Shown: positions 47,703-57,532 of the stretch, piece after piece
How the letters are laid out: the number at the start of each line of letters is the position of its first letter
Position numbering within the stretch: position 1 is the first letter of the stretch
Assembly: GCF_006782915.1 (NCBI RefSeq)
Contig: NZ_VCNP01000045.1
Coordinates: 1 to 64,000 of the forward strand
DNA from: Streptomyces calvus
GTDB lineage: Bacteria; Actinomycetota; Actinomycetes; Streptomycetales; Streptomycetaceae
Length of the DNA stretch: 64,000 nucleotides
Direction: 5' to 3'
Position numbers and translations under genes: made by a program
The notes under the pieces: model-generated
Seen by the model: only the letters and a program-made list of their open reading frames with translations
What the model was told of the DNA's origin: nothing
The model's database searches: none

Positions 47703-48677
47703 ATGCGTCTGAAGACCCTCCTCGCCGCCACCACCGCGGCCCTCGCCGCCGCCGGCTGCCTCACCGCCGCGGGCCCCGCCACCGCCCAGCCGTACGGGCA
47801 CGGCACGGACCACGCCTGCTCCGCGTCCGTCTCCATCGACGGCTTCTCCGACGCCCTCGACAAGACGCGGTACGAGGACACCTACGTCGGCAACCTCTCC
47901 GCCCTCGCCCGCGACCGGGACGGCGACATCGCCGCCCTCTCCGACCGCTCCGCCCTCTTCCGCCTCGACGCGCGCACCCTGCGCCCCGAGAGCGTCGTCC
48001 CGCTCGCCGACGAGAACGGCACCGCACTCGACGCCGAGGGACTCGTCGCCGACCGCGACGGCAGCCACCTCGTCTCCTCCGAGACCGAACCCACCGTGCG
48101 CCGCTACTCCCCGGCCGGAAAGATCCTCGACCGCCTCCCGGTACCGGAGGAACTGCGCACCCGAGCCCGGCCCAACGGCACCTTCGAGGGCCTGACCCTG
48201 CTGCCCGGCGGCCGCACCCTGCTCGCGTCGATGGAATACCCCCTCACCGGCGACCCCGCCGACCGGATCCGGATGCAGACCTGGCAGCGCACCGCGCACG
48301 GCTCCTTCCGGCTCGGCGCCCAGTACACCTACCGCGTCGACCAGGGCCTCGGCGTCAGCGAGGTCACCGCGATCCCCGACGGCCGCCTGCTGGTCCTGGA
48401 GCGCGGCTACACCTCCGGCGTCGGCAACACCGTCCGGCTCTACCTCGCCGACCGGCACGGCGACACCTACGGCAAGAAGCTCCTCACCGACCTCGCCGAC
48501 TGCCCCTCCCTCGGCGCCACCGCCAAGCAGCCCCAGCCCAACCCGCTCCTCGACAACATCGAGGGCATGACGGTCACCGGACGCGACCGCGGCCGGCTGA
48601 CGGTGCTCCTGGTCAGCGACGACAACGAGAACGCCAACCAGACGACCCGCCTCTACGCCCTGCGCGTACGCCCCTGA
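47703..48677 (+). CDS. Secreted phytase-like/esterase-like beta-propeller protein
   Basis: 324 residues. The signal peptide ends near ATAQP (about 29). The mature protein matches the 'esterase-like activity of phytase' family: repeated propeller-like strands (YVGNLSALARDRDGDIAALSDRS, ALDAEGLVADRDGSHLVSSE, GTFEGLTLLPGGRTLLASME, GVSEVTAIPDGRLLVLERG, NIEGMTVTGRDRGRLTVLLVSDDN). An extracellular phosphoester- or ester-hydrolysing role is the family's prediction, not proven. Confidence 0.83.
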   Translation: MRLKTLLAATTAALAAAGCLTAAGPATAQPYGHGTDHACSASVSIDGFSDALDKTRYEDTYVGNLSALARDRDGDIAALSDRSALFRLDARTLRPESVVPLADENGTALDAEGLVADRDGSHLVSSETEPTVRRYSPAGKILDRLPVPEELRTRARPNGTFEGLTLLPGGRTLLASMEYPLTGDPADRIRMQTWQRTAHGSFRLGAQYTYRVDQGLGVSEVTAIPDGRLLVLERGYTSGVGNTVRLYLADRHGDTYGKKLLTDLADCPSLGATAKQPQPNPLLDNIEGMTVTGRDRGRLTVLLVSDDNENANQTTRLYALRVRP

Positions 48678-48703
48678 GACCCACGCGTACGGCTCCGAAT
48701 GTT

Positions 48704-48725
48704 GCGGCGGGATGAAATCCGCCGC
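48704..48725 (+). terminator. Hairpin after the phytase-like gene
   Basis: Inverted repeat GCGGCGG / CCGCCGC with further GAT/ATC pairing inside, 26 nt after the stop. Confidence 0.5.
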
Positions 48726-48774
48726 CGCCCGCGTTGGTGCCTTCCGGTAGATCAGGACGATCGGAGGGCACCGC

Positions 48775-51700
48775 GTGACACCGCAACGGGGATGGGCACG
48801 GCGACTGGCCGCGTACGCGTGGCGACACCCCAAGGACGTCGTCCTCGCGCTGGGCTCCTCCCTCGGCGGCATGGCCGTCATGGCGCTGGTCCCGCTGATC
48901 ACCAAGGTGATCATCGACGACGTGATCGGCGACGGGACCAGGGACATGGCCACCTGGGCCGGCCTGCTCATCGCCGCCGCGCTCGCCGTCTACGTCCTCA
49001 CCTACATCCGCCGCTACTACGGCGGCCGGCTCGCCCTCGACGTCCAGCACGACCTGCGGACCGAGATGTACGCGACGATCACCCGGCTGGACGGCAGACG
49101 CCAGGACGAGCTGTCCACCGGGCAGGTCGTCGGCCGCGCCACCAGCGACCTCCAGCTGATCCAGAGCCTGCTCTTCATGCTGCCGATGACCGTCGGCAAC
49201 CTGCTGCTGTTCCTGATCTCCCTGGTGATCATGGCGTCGCTGTCGCTGCCGCTCACCGTCGTCGCCCTCGCCGTCGCCCCCGCCCTGTGGTGGATCGCCA
49301 AACACAGCCGCACCCGGCTGCACCCCTCCACCTGGTACGCGCAGGCGCAGGCCGGCGCCGTCGCCGGAGTGGTCGACGGCGCGATCAGCGGCGTACGCGT
49401 GGTGAAGGGCTTCGGACAGGAGGAGCAGGAGACGGCCAAGCTGCGCGAGGTCGGCCGGCGGCTGTTCGCGGGCCGGCTGCGCACGGTGCGGCTGAACTCC
49501 CGCTACACCCCGGCGCTCCAGGCCGTGCCCGCCCTCGGGCAGGTGGCGATGCTGGCCCTCGGCGGCTGGCTCGCGGTGCGCGGACACATCACGCTGGGCA
49601 CGTTCGTCGCGTTCTCCACCTACCTCGCCCAGCTCGTCGGGCCCGTCCGCATGCTCGCGATGGTCCTCACCGTCGGCCAGCAGGCCCGCGCCGGCACCGA
49701 ACGCGTCCTGGAGCTGATCGACACCGAGCCGTCACTGACCGACGGCACCAAGGAGCTGCCCGCCGACGCCCCGGCGACCGTCGAGTTCGACGACGTCTCC
49801 TTCGGCTACGACCCCGACCACCCGGTCCTCGACGGCCTCAGCTTCGAGATCCGGCCCGGTGAGACCCTCGCCGTCGTCGGCGCCTCCGGCTCCGGCAAGT
49901 CCACCGTCTCCCTGCTCCTGCCGCGCTTCTACGACGCCACCCGCGGCGCCGTCCTCGTCGGCGGCCACGACGTGCGCGAGCTGACCACCGAGTCCCTGCG
50001 GGCCGCGATCGGCCTGGTCCCGGAGGACTCCTTCCTCTTCTCCGACACCGTGCGCAACAACATCGCGTACGGCCGCCCGGACGCCACCGACGAGCAGATC
50101 ACCGCCGCCGCCCGCGCCGCCCAGGCCGACCGGTTCATCACCGAGCTGCCCGACGGCTACGACACCACCGTCGGCGAGCACGGCCTGACCCTCTCCGGCG
50201 GCCAGCGCCAGCGCATCGCCCTGGCCCGCGCGCTCCTCACCGACCCGCGGCTGCTGGTCCTCGACGACGCCACCTCCGCCGTGGACGCCCGCGTCGAGCA
50301 CGAGATCCACGAGGCGCTGAAGGAGGTCATGCGGGGCCGCACCACCCTGCTGATCGCCCACCGCCGCTCCACCCTGAACCTCGCCGACCGGATCGCCGTC
50401 CTCGACGGCGGCCGGCTCGCCGACATCGGCACCCACGACGAACTCCAGCGGCGCTCCGCCCTGTACCGCAGGCTGCTCACCGACCCCGACGAGCTGGGTG
50501 CCGTCTCCCCGGGCCACACCCCGCCCGCCGGGCCGCAGGAGGAGGACACCTCCGTCCGCGCGGAACTGGACGCCGAGTTCGACGCCGAACGCGGCGTCAC
50601 GCCCCGGCTGTGGACCGGCGACCGCGAACCCCGGGACGCCGCCCTGGCCGGCACCCCCGCCACCCCCGAACTCCTCGCCCAGGTCGAGGCGCTGCCCCCG
50701 GCCGACGACGTCCCCGACGTCGACGAGGAAGCCGCCGTGCGGCCCGAGGAGTCCTACGGTCTGCGCCGCCTGCTGCGCGGCTTCGGACTGCCCCTCCTCG
50801 TCAGCCTCGGCCTCGTCGCCGTCGACGCCGGCATGGGCCTGCTGCTGCCCGTGCTGATCCGGCACGGCATCGACCGGGGCGTCACCGAGGCGGCCATCGG
50901 CGCGGTGTGGGCGGCCTCACTGCTGGCCCTGCTCTCCGTGGGCGTCCAGTGGACGGCGCAGATCGGCGAGACCCGGATGACGGGACGCACCGGCGAACGC
51001 GTGCTGTACGCGCTGCGGCTGAAGATCTTCGCCCAGCTCCAGCGGCTCGGCCTCGACTACTACGAGCGCGAGCTGACCGGCCGGATCATGACCCGGATGA
51101 CGACGGACGTCGACGCGCTGTCCACGTTCCTGCAGACGGGCCTGGTCACGGCGTTCGTGTCGGTGGTCACCTTCTTCGGCATCATGGTCGCCCTGCTGGT
51201 CATCGACGTGGAGCTGGCCCTGGTCGTCTTCGCGACCCTGCCGCCGCTGATCGTCGCCACGTACTTCTTCCGCCGGGCGAGCGTGAAGGCGTACGAACTG
51301 GCCCGCGAACGCGTGTCGGTGGTCAACGCCGACCTGCAGGAGTCGGTGTCCGGGCTGCGGATCGTGCAGGCGTTCCGGCGCGAGCGGGACGGCGGGCGGC
51401 GGTTCGCCGGGCGCAGCGCCGACTACCGCAGCGCCCGCATCCGCGGCCAGTGGCTGATCTCGGTGTACTTCCCGTTCGTGCAGTTCCTGTCCTCGGCCGC
51501 GGCCGCGGCGGTGCTGATCGTCGGCGGCGCACGGATCGACGACGGCACCCTGACCACCGGCGCGCTGGTGGCGTACCTGCTCTACATCGACCTGTTCTTC
51601 GCGCCGGTGCAGCAGCTCTCGCAGGTTTTCGACGGCTACCAGCAGGCGACCGTGTCGCTGGGCCGCATCCAGGAACTGCTGCGCGAACCGGCCTCCACCC

Positions 51701-52506
51701 GCGCCGCCGCGAAGCCGCTCCCCGTCACCTCCCTGCGCGGCGAGATCGCCTTCCAGGACGTGCACTTCGCGTATGGCCAGGGCCATGGCTCCGCAGACGG
51801 CGACGGCGAGGAGGCGCTCGTCGGCATCGACCTCACCGTGCCCGCCGGGCAGACCGTCGCGTTCGTCGGTGAGACCGGCGCCGGGAAGTCCACCCTGGTC
51901 AAGCTGGTGGCCCGGTTCTACGACCCCACGGGCGGCAGGGTCACCGTCGACGGCACCGACGTGAAGGACCTCGACCTCACCGCCTACCGGCACCGGCTGG
52001 GCGTCGTCCCGCAGGAGGCGTACCTCTTCCCCGGCACCGTCCGCGACGCCATCGCCTACGGCCGGCCCGACGCCACCGACGCCGAGGTCGAGGCGGCGGC
52101 CCGCGCCGTCGGCGCGCACGAGATGATCGCCACGCTGGAGGGCGGCTACCTGCACGAGGTCGCCGAGAAGGGCCGCAACCTGTCCGCCGGTCAGCGCCAG
52201 CTGATCGCACTGGCCCGCGCCGAACTCGTCGACCCGGACATCCTGCTGCTCGACGAGGCCACGGCCGCACTGGACCTGGCCACCGAGGCCCAGGTCAACC
52301 AGGCCACCGACCGGCTCGCCGGCCGCCGTACGACGCTGGTCGTCGCCCACCGGCTGACCACCGCCGCCCGCGCCGACCGGGTCGTCGTCATGGACCACGG
52401 CAGGGTCGTGGAGGACGGCACCCACGAGCAACTCCTGCGGCGCGGCGGCGCGTACGCCGCACTGTGGCGCACCTTCGTCGGCGAGGACGTCCCGGCACCC
52501 GCCTGA
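48775..52506 (+). CDS. Fused double ABC exporter (TMD-NBD-TMD-NBD)
   Basis: 1243 residues: two complete type IV ABC half-exporters in one chain, starting at a GTG with CGGAGGG 6 nt upstream. Module 1 (about 1-590): six-helix TMD, Walker A GASGSGKST, signature LSGGQRQR, LLVLDDATSAVD (an aspartate replaces the usual catalytic Glu, DDATS). A charged linker of about 90 residues follows. Module 2 (about 660-1240): TMD, GETGAGKST, LSAGQRQL, LLLDEATAALD (normal DE). So NBD1 is probably the degenerate site, as in heterodimeric exporters such as BmrCD or TM287/288. Substrate unknown. Confidence 0.92.
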   Translation: MTPQRGWARRLAAYAWRHPKDVVLALGSSLGGMAVMALVPLITKVIIDDVIGDGTRDMATWAGLLIAAALAVYVLTYIRRYYGGRLALDVQHDLRTEMYATITRLDGRRQDELSTGQVVGRATSDLQLIQSLLFMLPMTVGNLLLFLISLVIMASLSLPLTVVALAVAPALWWIAKHSRTRLHPSTWYAQAQAGAVAGVVDGAISGVRVVKGFGQEEQETAKLREVGRRLFAGRLRTVRLNSRYTPALQAVPALGQVAMLALGGWLAVRGHITLGTFVAFSTYLAQLVGPVRMLAMVLTVGQQARAGTERVLELIDTEPSLTDGTKELPADAPATVEFDDVSFGYDPDHPVLDGLSFEIRPGETLAVVGASGSGKSTVSLLLPRFYDATRGAVLVGGHDVRELTTESLRAAIGLVPEDSFLFSDTVRNNIAYGRPDATDEQITAAARAAQADRFITELPDGYDTTVGEHGLTLSGGQRQRIALARALLTDPRLLVLDDATSAVDARVEHEIHEALKEVMRGRTTLLIAHRRSTLNLADRIAVLDGGRLADIGTHDELQRRSALYRRLLTDPDELGAVSPGHTPPAGPQEEDTSVRAELDAEFDAERGVTPRLWTGDREPRDAALAGTPATPELLAQVEALPPADDVPDVDEEAAVRPEESYGLRRLLRGFGLPLLVSLGLVAVDAGMGLLLPVLIRHGIDRGVTEAAIGAVWAASLLALLSVGVQWTAQIGETRMTGRTGERVLYALRLKIFAQLQRLGLDYYERELTGRIMTRMTTDVDALSTFLQTGLVTAFVSVVTFFGIMVALLVIDVELALVVFATLPPLIVATYFFRRASVKAYELARERVSVVNADLQESVSGLRIVQAFRRERDGGRRFAGRSADYRSARIRGQWLISVYFPFVQFLSSAAAAAVLIVGGARIDDGTLTTGALVAYLLYIDLFFAPVQQLSQVFDGYQQATVSLGRIQELLREPASTRAAAKPLPVTSLRGEIAFQDVHFAYGQGHGSADGDGEEALVGIDLTVPAGQTVAFVGETGAGKSTLVKLVARFYDPTGGRVTVDGTDVKDLDLTAYRHRLGVVPQEAYLFPGTVRDAIAYGRPDATDAEVEAAARAVGAHEMIATLEGGYLHEVAEKGRNLSAGQRQLIALARAELVDPDILLLDEATAALDLATEAQVNQATDRLAGRRTTLVVAHRLTTAARADRVVVMDHGRVVEDGTHEQLLRRGGAYAALWRTFVGEDVPAPA

Positions 52507-52511
52507 ACGGA

Positions 52512-52534
52512 CGCCCGTCGTGCGACGACGGGCG
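52512..52534 (+). terminator. Hairpin after the fused ABC exporter
   Basis: A 10-bp stem (CGCCCGTCGT / ACGACGGGCG) with a GCG loop, 6 nt past the stop. Confidence 0.8.
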
Positions 52535-52631
52535 CCCGTTGTGCGCCCCGCGCGCAACCATCCGACATACGTCAGGCGTCCGTACACGCGTACGCCGTTG
52601 GGCGCGGCAGGCGCGGTACGGGAGGACGACT

Positions 52632-53018
52632 GTGGACAGTGGAGCGATACGCCGAAGACTCGCGCTGGGACTCGCGGTGCTGACCGCCTCGGGGCTGCTG
52701 GCCGTCGCCGCGCCCGGTGACGCGCACGCGGCCGCCTCCTGCCCCGGACGCAAGGTGCGCACCCTGCCGTTCTCCACCGGGTCGGTGGTCGTCTACAAGC
52801 GGGGCGGCTACGTGTGTGCCGTCACCCACGCCAAGCACCCCGGCACCCGGCGGAAGATGTCGGTGAGCGTGCGGGCGCGCGGCGGCCGGCCCGTCGTCGA
52901 CGAGGGCAACTACCAGCGCTACGCCGGGCCCGTCACCGTGCACGCCGGCCGGCGCTGCGTGTGGGTGAAGGGCAGGGTCGGCGGCGGGTCCGTCAGCTCC
53001 GGCTGGATCCTGTGCTGA
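52632..53018 (+). CDS. Small secreted protein, unknown function
   Basis: 128 residues from a GTG with GGAGG 6 nt upstream. A signal peptide (about 1-34, cleavage near AHA-AA) precedes a basic mature domain of about 94 residues with four cysteines (ASCPGRK, YVCAVTH, GRRCVWVKG, WILC-end), suggesting two disulfides. High pI. Streptomycetes often secrete such small proteins. No family recognised. Confidence 0.78.
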   Translation: MDSGAIRRRLALGLAVLTASGLLAVAAPGDAHAAASCPGRKVRTLPFSTGSVVVYKRGGYVCAVTHAKHPGTRRKMSVSVRARGGRPVVDEGNYQRYAGPVTVHAGRRCVWVKGRVGGGSVSSGWILC

Positions 53019-53114
53019 GCCTCGACCCACCGAGGGTTTTCCCTGTGTCCCCTGGTGCTGCGGGGAGTTGGTCCGCTAGCTTCCGGCGCACATCTGTCTC
53101 ACAGGGGAGTGCGC

Positions 53115-54548
53115 ATGCGCAAGGCGCTCAGATGGCTGCTGGCGCTCACGGTGCTCATAGGCACACTGAGCACGGCCGGGGCGGCCACCGCCGCCGAGCC
53201 GGAGGCCACCGGCACCACTGACATCAAGGAGAGGCTGCTCTCCGTTCCGGGCATGAGCCTGGTCGAGGAGAAGCCGTACACCGGGTACCGCTTCTTCGTC
53301 CTGAACTACACCCAGCCGGTCGACCACCGCAGGCCCTCCAAGGGCACGTTCCAGCAGCGGATCACCGTGCTGCACAAGGACACCGCGCGGCCGACCGTCT
53401 TCTACACCAGCGGCTACAGCGTCTCCACGACGCCCCGCCGCAGCGAGCCGACGCAGATCGTGGACGGCAACCAGGTCTCCATGGAGTACCGCTTCTTCAC
53501 GCCGTCGCGTCCCGACCCGGCCGACTGGTCCAAGCTGGACATCTGGCAGGCCGCCAGCGACCAGCACCGCATCTTCACGGCGCTGAAGGACATCTACTCC
53601 GAGAACTGGATCTCCACCGGCGGCTCCAAGGGCGGCATGACCGCCACCTACTACGAGCGCTTCTACCCGCGCGACATGGACGGCGTCGTCGCCTACGTCG
53701 CTCCCAACGACGTGGTGAACAAGGAGGACTCCGCCTACGACCGCTTCTTCGCGGGTGTCGGCACGAAGGAGTGCCGCGACCGGCTGAACGGGGTGCAGCG
53801 CGAGGCGCTGGTGCGCCGCGAGCCGCTGGAGAAGAAGTACCAGGCGTACGCCGCCGAGAACGGCTACACCTTCGACACGATCGGCAGCCTGGACCGGGCG
53901 TACGAGGCCGTCGTCCTGGACTACGTGTGGGGCTTCTGGCAGTACAGCACCCTCGCGGACTGCGAGCAGATCCCCGCGGACGCGAAGAACGCCACCGACG
54001 AGGAGATCTGGGAGTCCGTCGACACCGTCTCCGGGTTCTCGTTCTACACGGACCAGGGCCTGAGCCCGTACACGCCGTACTACTACCAGGCCGGTACGCA
54101 GCTGGGCGCGCCGACCATCCACTTCCCGCACATCGAGAAGCAGTACGTCCGCTACGGCTACCAGCCGCCGCGCAACTTCGTGCCCCGCTCCATCGACATG
54201 GAGTTCCAGCCGCGGGCCATGCGGGACGTCGACACCTGGGTGCGCGGCAACGCTCGCCACATGCTGTTCGTGTACGGCGAGAACGACCCGTGGGGCTCCG
54301 AGCCGTTCCGGCTCGGCAAGGGCGCGCGTGACTCCTACGTCTTCACCGCGCCCGGCATGAACCACGGCGCGAACGTGGCCGGTCTGGTCGCGCAGGAGAA
54401 GGCGTTCGCCACCGCCCGCATCCTCGACTGGGCGGGCGTCGCCCCGAGCGCGGTGCGGGAGAACCCGGCGGCGGCCAAGCCGCTGGCGACGTTCGACGCC
54501 AAGCTCGACAAGCGGGGCGTGGAGCGGCAGCGCACGCTGCGCCCGTAA
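53115..54548 (+). CDS. Secreted serine peptidase, S37/PS-10 family
   Basis: 477 residues. Signal peptide about 1-26 (LLALTVLIGTLSTAGAATAA). The mature enzyme is an alpha/beta hydrolase with nucleophile S171 in STGGSKGGMTAT; the aspartate is in VYGENDPWGSE and the histidine in APGMNHGAN. These match family S37 prolyl aminopeptidase-like enzymes, often annotated secreted tripeptidyl aminopeptidases in Streptomyces. It probably trims peptides outside the cell. GGGGAG precedes the ATG. Confidence 0.9.
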   Translation: MRKALRWLLALTVLIGTLSTAGAATAAEPEATGTTDIKERLLSVPGMSLVEEKPYTGYRFFVLNYTQPVDHRRPSKGTFQQRITVLHKDTARPTVFYTSGYSVSTTPRRSEPTQIVDGNQVSMEYRFFTPSRPDPADWSKLDIWQAASDQHRIFTALKDIYSENWISTGGSKGGMTATYYERFYPRDMDGVVAYVAPNDVVNKEDSAYDRFFAGVGTKECRDRLNGVQREALVRREPLEKKYQAYAAENGYTFDTIGSLDRAYEAVVLDYVWGFWQYSTLADCEQIPADAKNATDEEIWESVDTVSGFSFYTDQGLSPYTPYYYQAGTQLGAPTIHFPHIEKQYVRYGYQPPRNFVPRSIDMEFQPRAMRDVDTWVRGNARHMLFVYGENDPWGSEPFRLGKGARDSYVFTAPGMNHGANVAGLVAQEKAFATARILDWAGVAPSAVRENPAAAKPLATFDAKLDKRGVERQRTLRP

Positions 54549-54561
54549 GGCACCGGCGGGG

Positions 54562-55194
54562 CTACACCGGGCGGGCGCAGCCCACCGGTGCGGTCCCGCC
54601 GAGCCGCACGTACAGGGCCGTGGACGCCGGACAGTCGGACCGGTCGTCCACGGCCTTCGTCACCTCGAACTCCGGTGCGTGCCGGCCCGAGCCGTCGCAC
54701 GCGGTCTCGCGGACCTTGCCGTCGCCCAGGTCGTAGACGCAGTCGCCGACGATGGTGCGCGGCCCGCCCCCGCCGCCCGGGTCACCGGGGTGCGGCGGCT
54801 GGAGGTGGCGCATGCAGGCGTAGCCGCGCGGCACCGCCCCGTCGCCGTCCTCGTCGAAGGACGGGCGCTGTTCGCTGATGTGCAGCACGAAGTCCGTGGT
54901 CGCCGGGCAGCGCGGCCCGTCGCGGACCGTTCCGTCGTGGCGGGCGACGACCCGGGCCGCCGCCCGTTCACTGGTGCAGGACACCTCGGTGAAGCTGGTG
55001 CGGCCGAAGGAACTGCACTCGTCCACCGCGAGGAACACCGCCCCGTACCCGGACGGCCGGGCCGTCGCGGACGACACCGCCGCCCGCCCGCCCACGAGAC
55101 CGTCCTCCTGCGGCCCGCCCCGGCAGCCGGTGAGCAGCACCGCGCCCGCCGCCGCGAACGCGGCCAGCGCCCCCCACCCACTTCTCCCGTGCAT
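54562..55194 (-). CDS. Lipoprotein of unknown function
   Basis: 210 residues. A short signal ends in a lipobox LLTGC with C24 lipidated. The mature part is acidic and hydrophilic, with seven or so cysteines (DECSSF, EVSCTSE, GPRCPAT, YACMRH, GDCVYD, ETACDG, RSDCPAS, VGCARP) in a pattern that looks like two related ~75-residue halves, each with a CPA(S/T)T motif. I start at the second of two close ATGs, where GGGGGG is 6 nt upstream; the first is at 55200. Converges on the S37 peptidase. Confidence 0.78.
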   Translation of the reverse strand: MHGRSGWGALAAFAAAGAVLLTGCRGGPQEDGLVGGRAAVSSATARPSGYGAVFLAVDECSSFGRTSFTEVSCTSERAAARVVARHDGTVRDGPRCPATTDFVLHISEQRPSFDEDGDGAVPRGYACMRHLQPPHPGDPGGGGGPRTIVGDCVYDLGDGKVRETACDGSGRHAPEFEVTKAVDDRSDCPASTALYVRLGGTAPVGCARPV

Positions 55195-55353
55195 CGTCAT
55201 CCCCCCGGACACCCCCGTCCAGCGTGACCCGGCGGGCCGGGCCGCGCCAGGCGTACGGGGTGCTTTGCGCACCTTGGCGTGATGCGCAGGGATGGGTGGC
55301 GTACGGGCGCTACGCCCGACCGGGGAGCGCGCGCCCGTCCGCGTGCGCGGTGA

Positions 55354-57198
55354 CTAGTAGGTCAGGCCGTGTCCGACGGGGTACAGCACCGCCGTCGGGT
55401 CGTCCGCCCGCTGCACCGGCACCGGCAGCGTCCCGCGCGGCTCCGCCCGGCCCGCGATCACCCGGGCCGCCGCGCGCAGTTCGACGTCGGTCCAGGAGTA
55501 CGCGGCCACGTACGCCGGGACGCCGGGCAGGTGGGCCACGTCGTACGGGTTGCGGATCGCCACCGCCACCACTGGCGTGCCGGTCGCCAGCAGCTGCTCC
55601 ACGAGCTTCTTCTGCCGGCTGGCCGCCGTGACGTTGTACGTGCCGACGACCACGGCGTCCGCGTCCCGGGCCGCCGCCACCGCCTGCGCGATGACCGTGT
55701 CGGACGGCGAGGTGCCGGTGGACAGGGCGGTGGCGGTGAAGCCCAGTTCGGTGAGCGCGCCCGCGAGGACCCCGGTCGGCGGGCCCGTCGTACCGGACGG
55801 GGAGGCCGGGTCGGCGCCGACCACGAGCAGCTTGGGCCGGCTGCGGCGGGACAGCGGCAGCAGTCCGCCCTCGTTGACCAGCAGGGTGGTGGTCCGCTCG
55901 GCGATCCGGTCGGCCGCGGCCAGGTGCGAGCGGGTGCCGACCGTGCGGTCCACGCCGGCGCGGGAGACGTACGGGTCCTGGAACAGGCCCAGTTTCGCCT
56001 TCAGCCGCAGCACCCGCAGGATCGACTCGTCGAGCCGGGACTCGGTCAGCTCGCCGTCGCGCACGGCGTCGAGGACCGCGTTCCAGGCCACGTCCAGGGA
56101 CGGCGGGTTGAGCAGCTGGTCCACGCCCGCCTTGAGCGCCAGCACCGGCACCCGCTCGTCGCCGTACTTGGTCCGTACGCCCTCCATGCCGAGGGAGTCG
56201 GTGACCACGACCCCGTCGTAGCCCAGTTCCTCGCGCAGGATGCCGGTGAGGATCGGGTGGGAGAGGGTCGCCGGGTCCTCGGAGCCGTCGAGGGCGGGCA
56301 CCATCAGATGGGCCGTCATGATGGAGTCGATGCCGGCCGCCACCGCGGCGCGGAACGGCGGCGCGTCCAGTTCCTCCCACTGCTCACGGCTGTGCGTGAT
56401 GACGGGGAAACCGGTGTGGCTGTCGACGGCGGTGTCGCCGTGCCCGGGGAAGTGCTTGGCGGTCGCCGCGACGCCCGCGTGCTGGTAGCCGGCGACCTCG
56501 GCGGCCACCATCCGCGCCACCGCGTCCGGTTGCGAGCCGAAGGAGCGGACGCCGATGACGGGGTTGGCCGGGTTGACGTTGACGTCGGCGACCGGCGAGT
56601 AGTTCTGGCGGATGCCGAGGGCGCGCAGTTCGCTGCCCGCGATCCGGCCGAGGGTGCGGGCGTCGGAGCGGGAGCCGCCCGCGCCGACGGCCATCGCGGC
56701 CGGGAACAGCGTCGCGGGCTCGCCGACGCGGGCCACGATGCCGTGCTCCTGGTCGGTGGAGATGAGCACGGGCAGTCCGCGCTCCAGCCCGAGGGACGCC
56801 TTCTGGATGCCGTTGGACAGGTCCGCGATCTGGTGCGGGTCGCGGGTGTTGTGCGCCCAGGTGAAGTAGATGATGCCGCCGACCCGGTACTTGGCGAGCA
56901 GTTCGGCGGCCGTGCGGACGCCGATCTCCTTGAGGTTGGCGTCGATGTCGGCCTGGTCGGGGTCGGTGGCGGAGTGGCCGTAGACCCGCATCACGAACAG
57001 CTGGCCGACCTTCTCCTCCAGCGTCATACGGGAGATGAGGGCGCGGAGCTTTCGGTCGTCGGGGGCGGACGGGCCGGTGGCCGCGTGGACGGCGGGGCCG
57101 GCCGCGAGGGCGGTGGTGACGCCCGCTGTCGCGGCGAGGACGGCGCGTCTGGACGGACGTGCGGACTTTCCCGTGCTGCCGGTGCTGCTGTCGGGCAC
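55354..57198 (-). CDS. Exported GH3 beta-N-acetylglucosaminidase (NagZ type)
   Basis: 614 residues from a GTG with AAAGGAG about 5 nt upstream. A twin-arginine signal (PSRRAVLAATAG) marks export of a folded enzyme. The GH3 barrel contains the NagZ-specific motif K248-H249-F-P-G-H-G-D...D259-S-H261, whose Asp-His dyad serves as acid/base, and the nucleophile D334 in VVTDSLGM. A C-terminal alpha/beta domain follows (about 430-614). NagZ-type enzymes release GlcNAc from muropeptides or chito-oligosaccharides. It stands alone. Confidence 0.92.
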   Translation of the reverse strand: MPDSSTGSTGKSARPSRRAVLAATAGVTTALAAGPAVHAATGPSAPDDRKLRALISRMTLEEKVGQLFVMRVYGHSATDPDQADIDANLKEIGVRTAAELLAKYRVGGIIYFTWAHNTRDPHQIADLSNGIQKASLGLERGLPVLISTDQEHGIVARVGEPATLFPAAMAVGAGGSRSDARTLGRIAGSELRALGIRQNYSPVADVNVNPANPVIGVRSFGSQPDAVARMVAAEVAGYQHAGVAATAKHFPGHGDTAVDSHTGFPVITHSREQWEELDAPPFRAAVAAGIDSIMTAHLMVPALDGSEDPATLSHPILTGILREELGYDGVVVTDSLGMEGVRTKYGDERVPVLALKAGVDQLLNPPSLDVAWNAVLDAVRDGELTESRLDESILRVLRLKAKLGLFQDPYVSRAGVDRTVGTRSHLAAADRIAERTTTLLVNEGGLLPLSRRSRPKLLVVGADPASPSGTTGPPTGVLAGALTELGFTATALSTGTSPSDTVIAQAVAAARDADAVVVGTYNVTAASRQKKLVEQLLATGTPVVAVAIRNPYDVAHLPGVPAYVAAYSWTDVELRAAARVIAGRAEPRGTLPVPVQRADDPTAVLYPVGHGLTY

Positions 57199-57532
57199 GT
57201 GCGCTCCTTTGGAAGGTGATCCGCGGGGACCGGGGATCCGCTGAAGGAAACTGCCAGGACGCCACCAATATCCGGGAAGTTTCTGCCAGTCAAGGGTGCG
57301 CGCAGAGGGTGAGGGGCCGTCATCGGCGCAGTTGGAGGGGGCGCGCCGATGACGGCGTGCTGCCGGCCACGGCACGGCGGAGAGGTGGGTCAGCAATCGC
57401 AGCCAGCAGCGAGGGCCGACACCGTGCCACGGGGACTCATCCGGCAGCTCGCGGATGGGACGGGCGGAGGCGGGCGCGGGTTCCCCGCCCGGGCCCGGTT
57501 TCCCGAAGTCGGGGCCCGGGGGCCGGACGGGG
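57199..57532. other. Gap between the GH3 and LysR genes
   Basis: About 330 bp between the GH3 start and the LysR stop. It should hold the GH3 promoter; I see no gene, hairpin or known operator in it. Confidence 0.4.
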
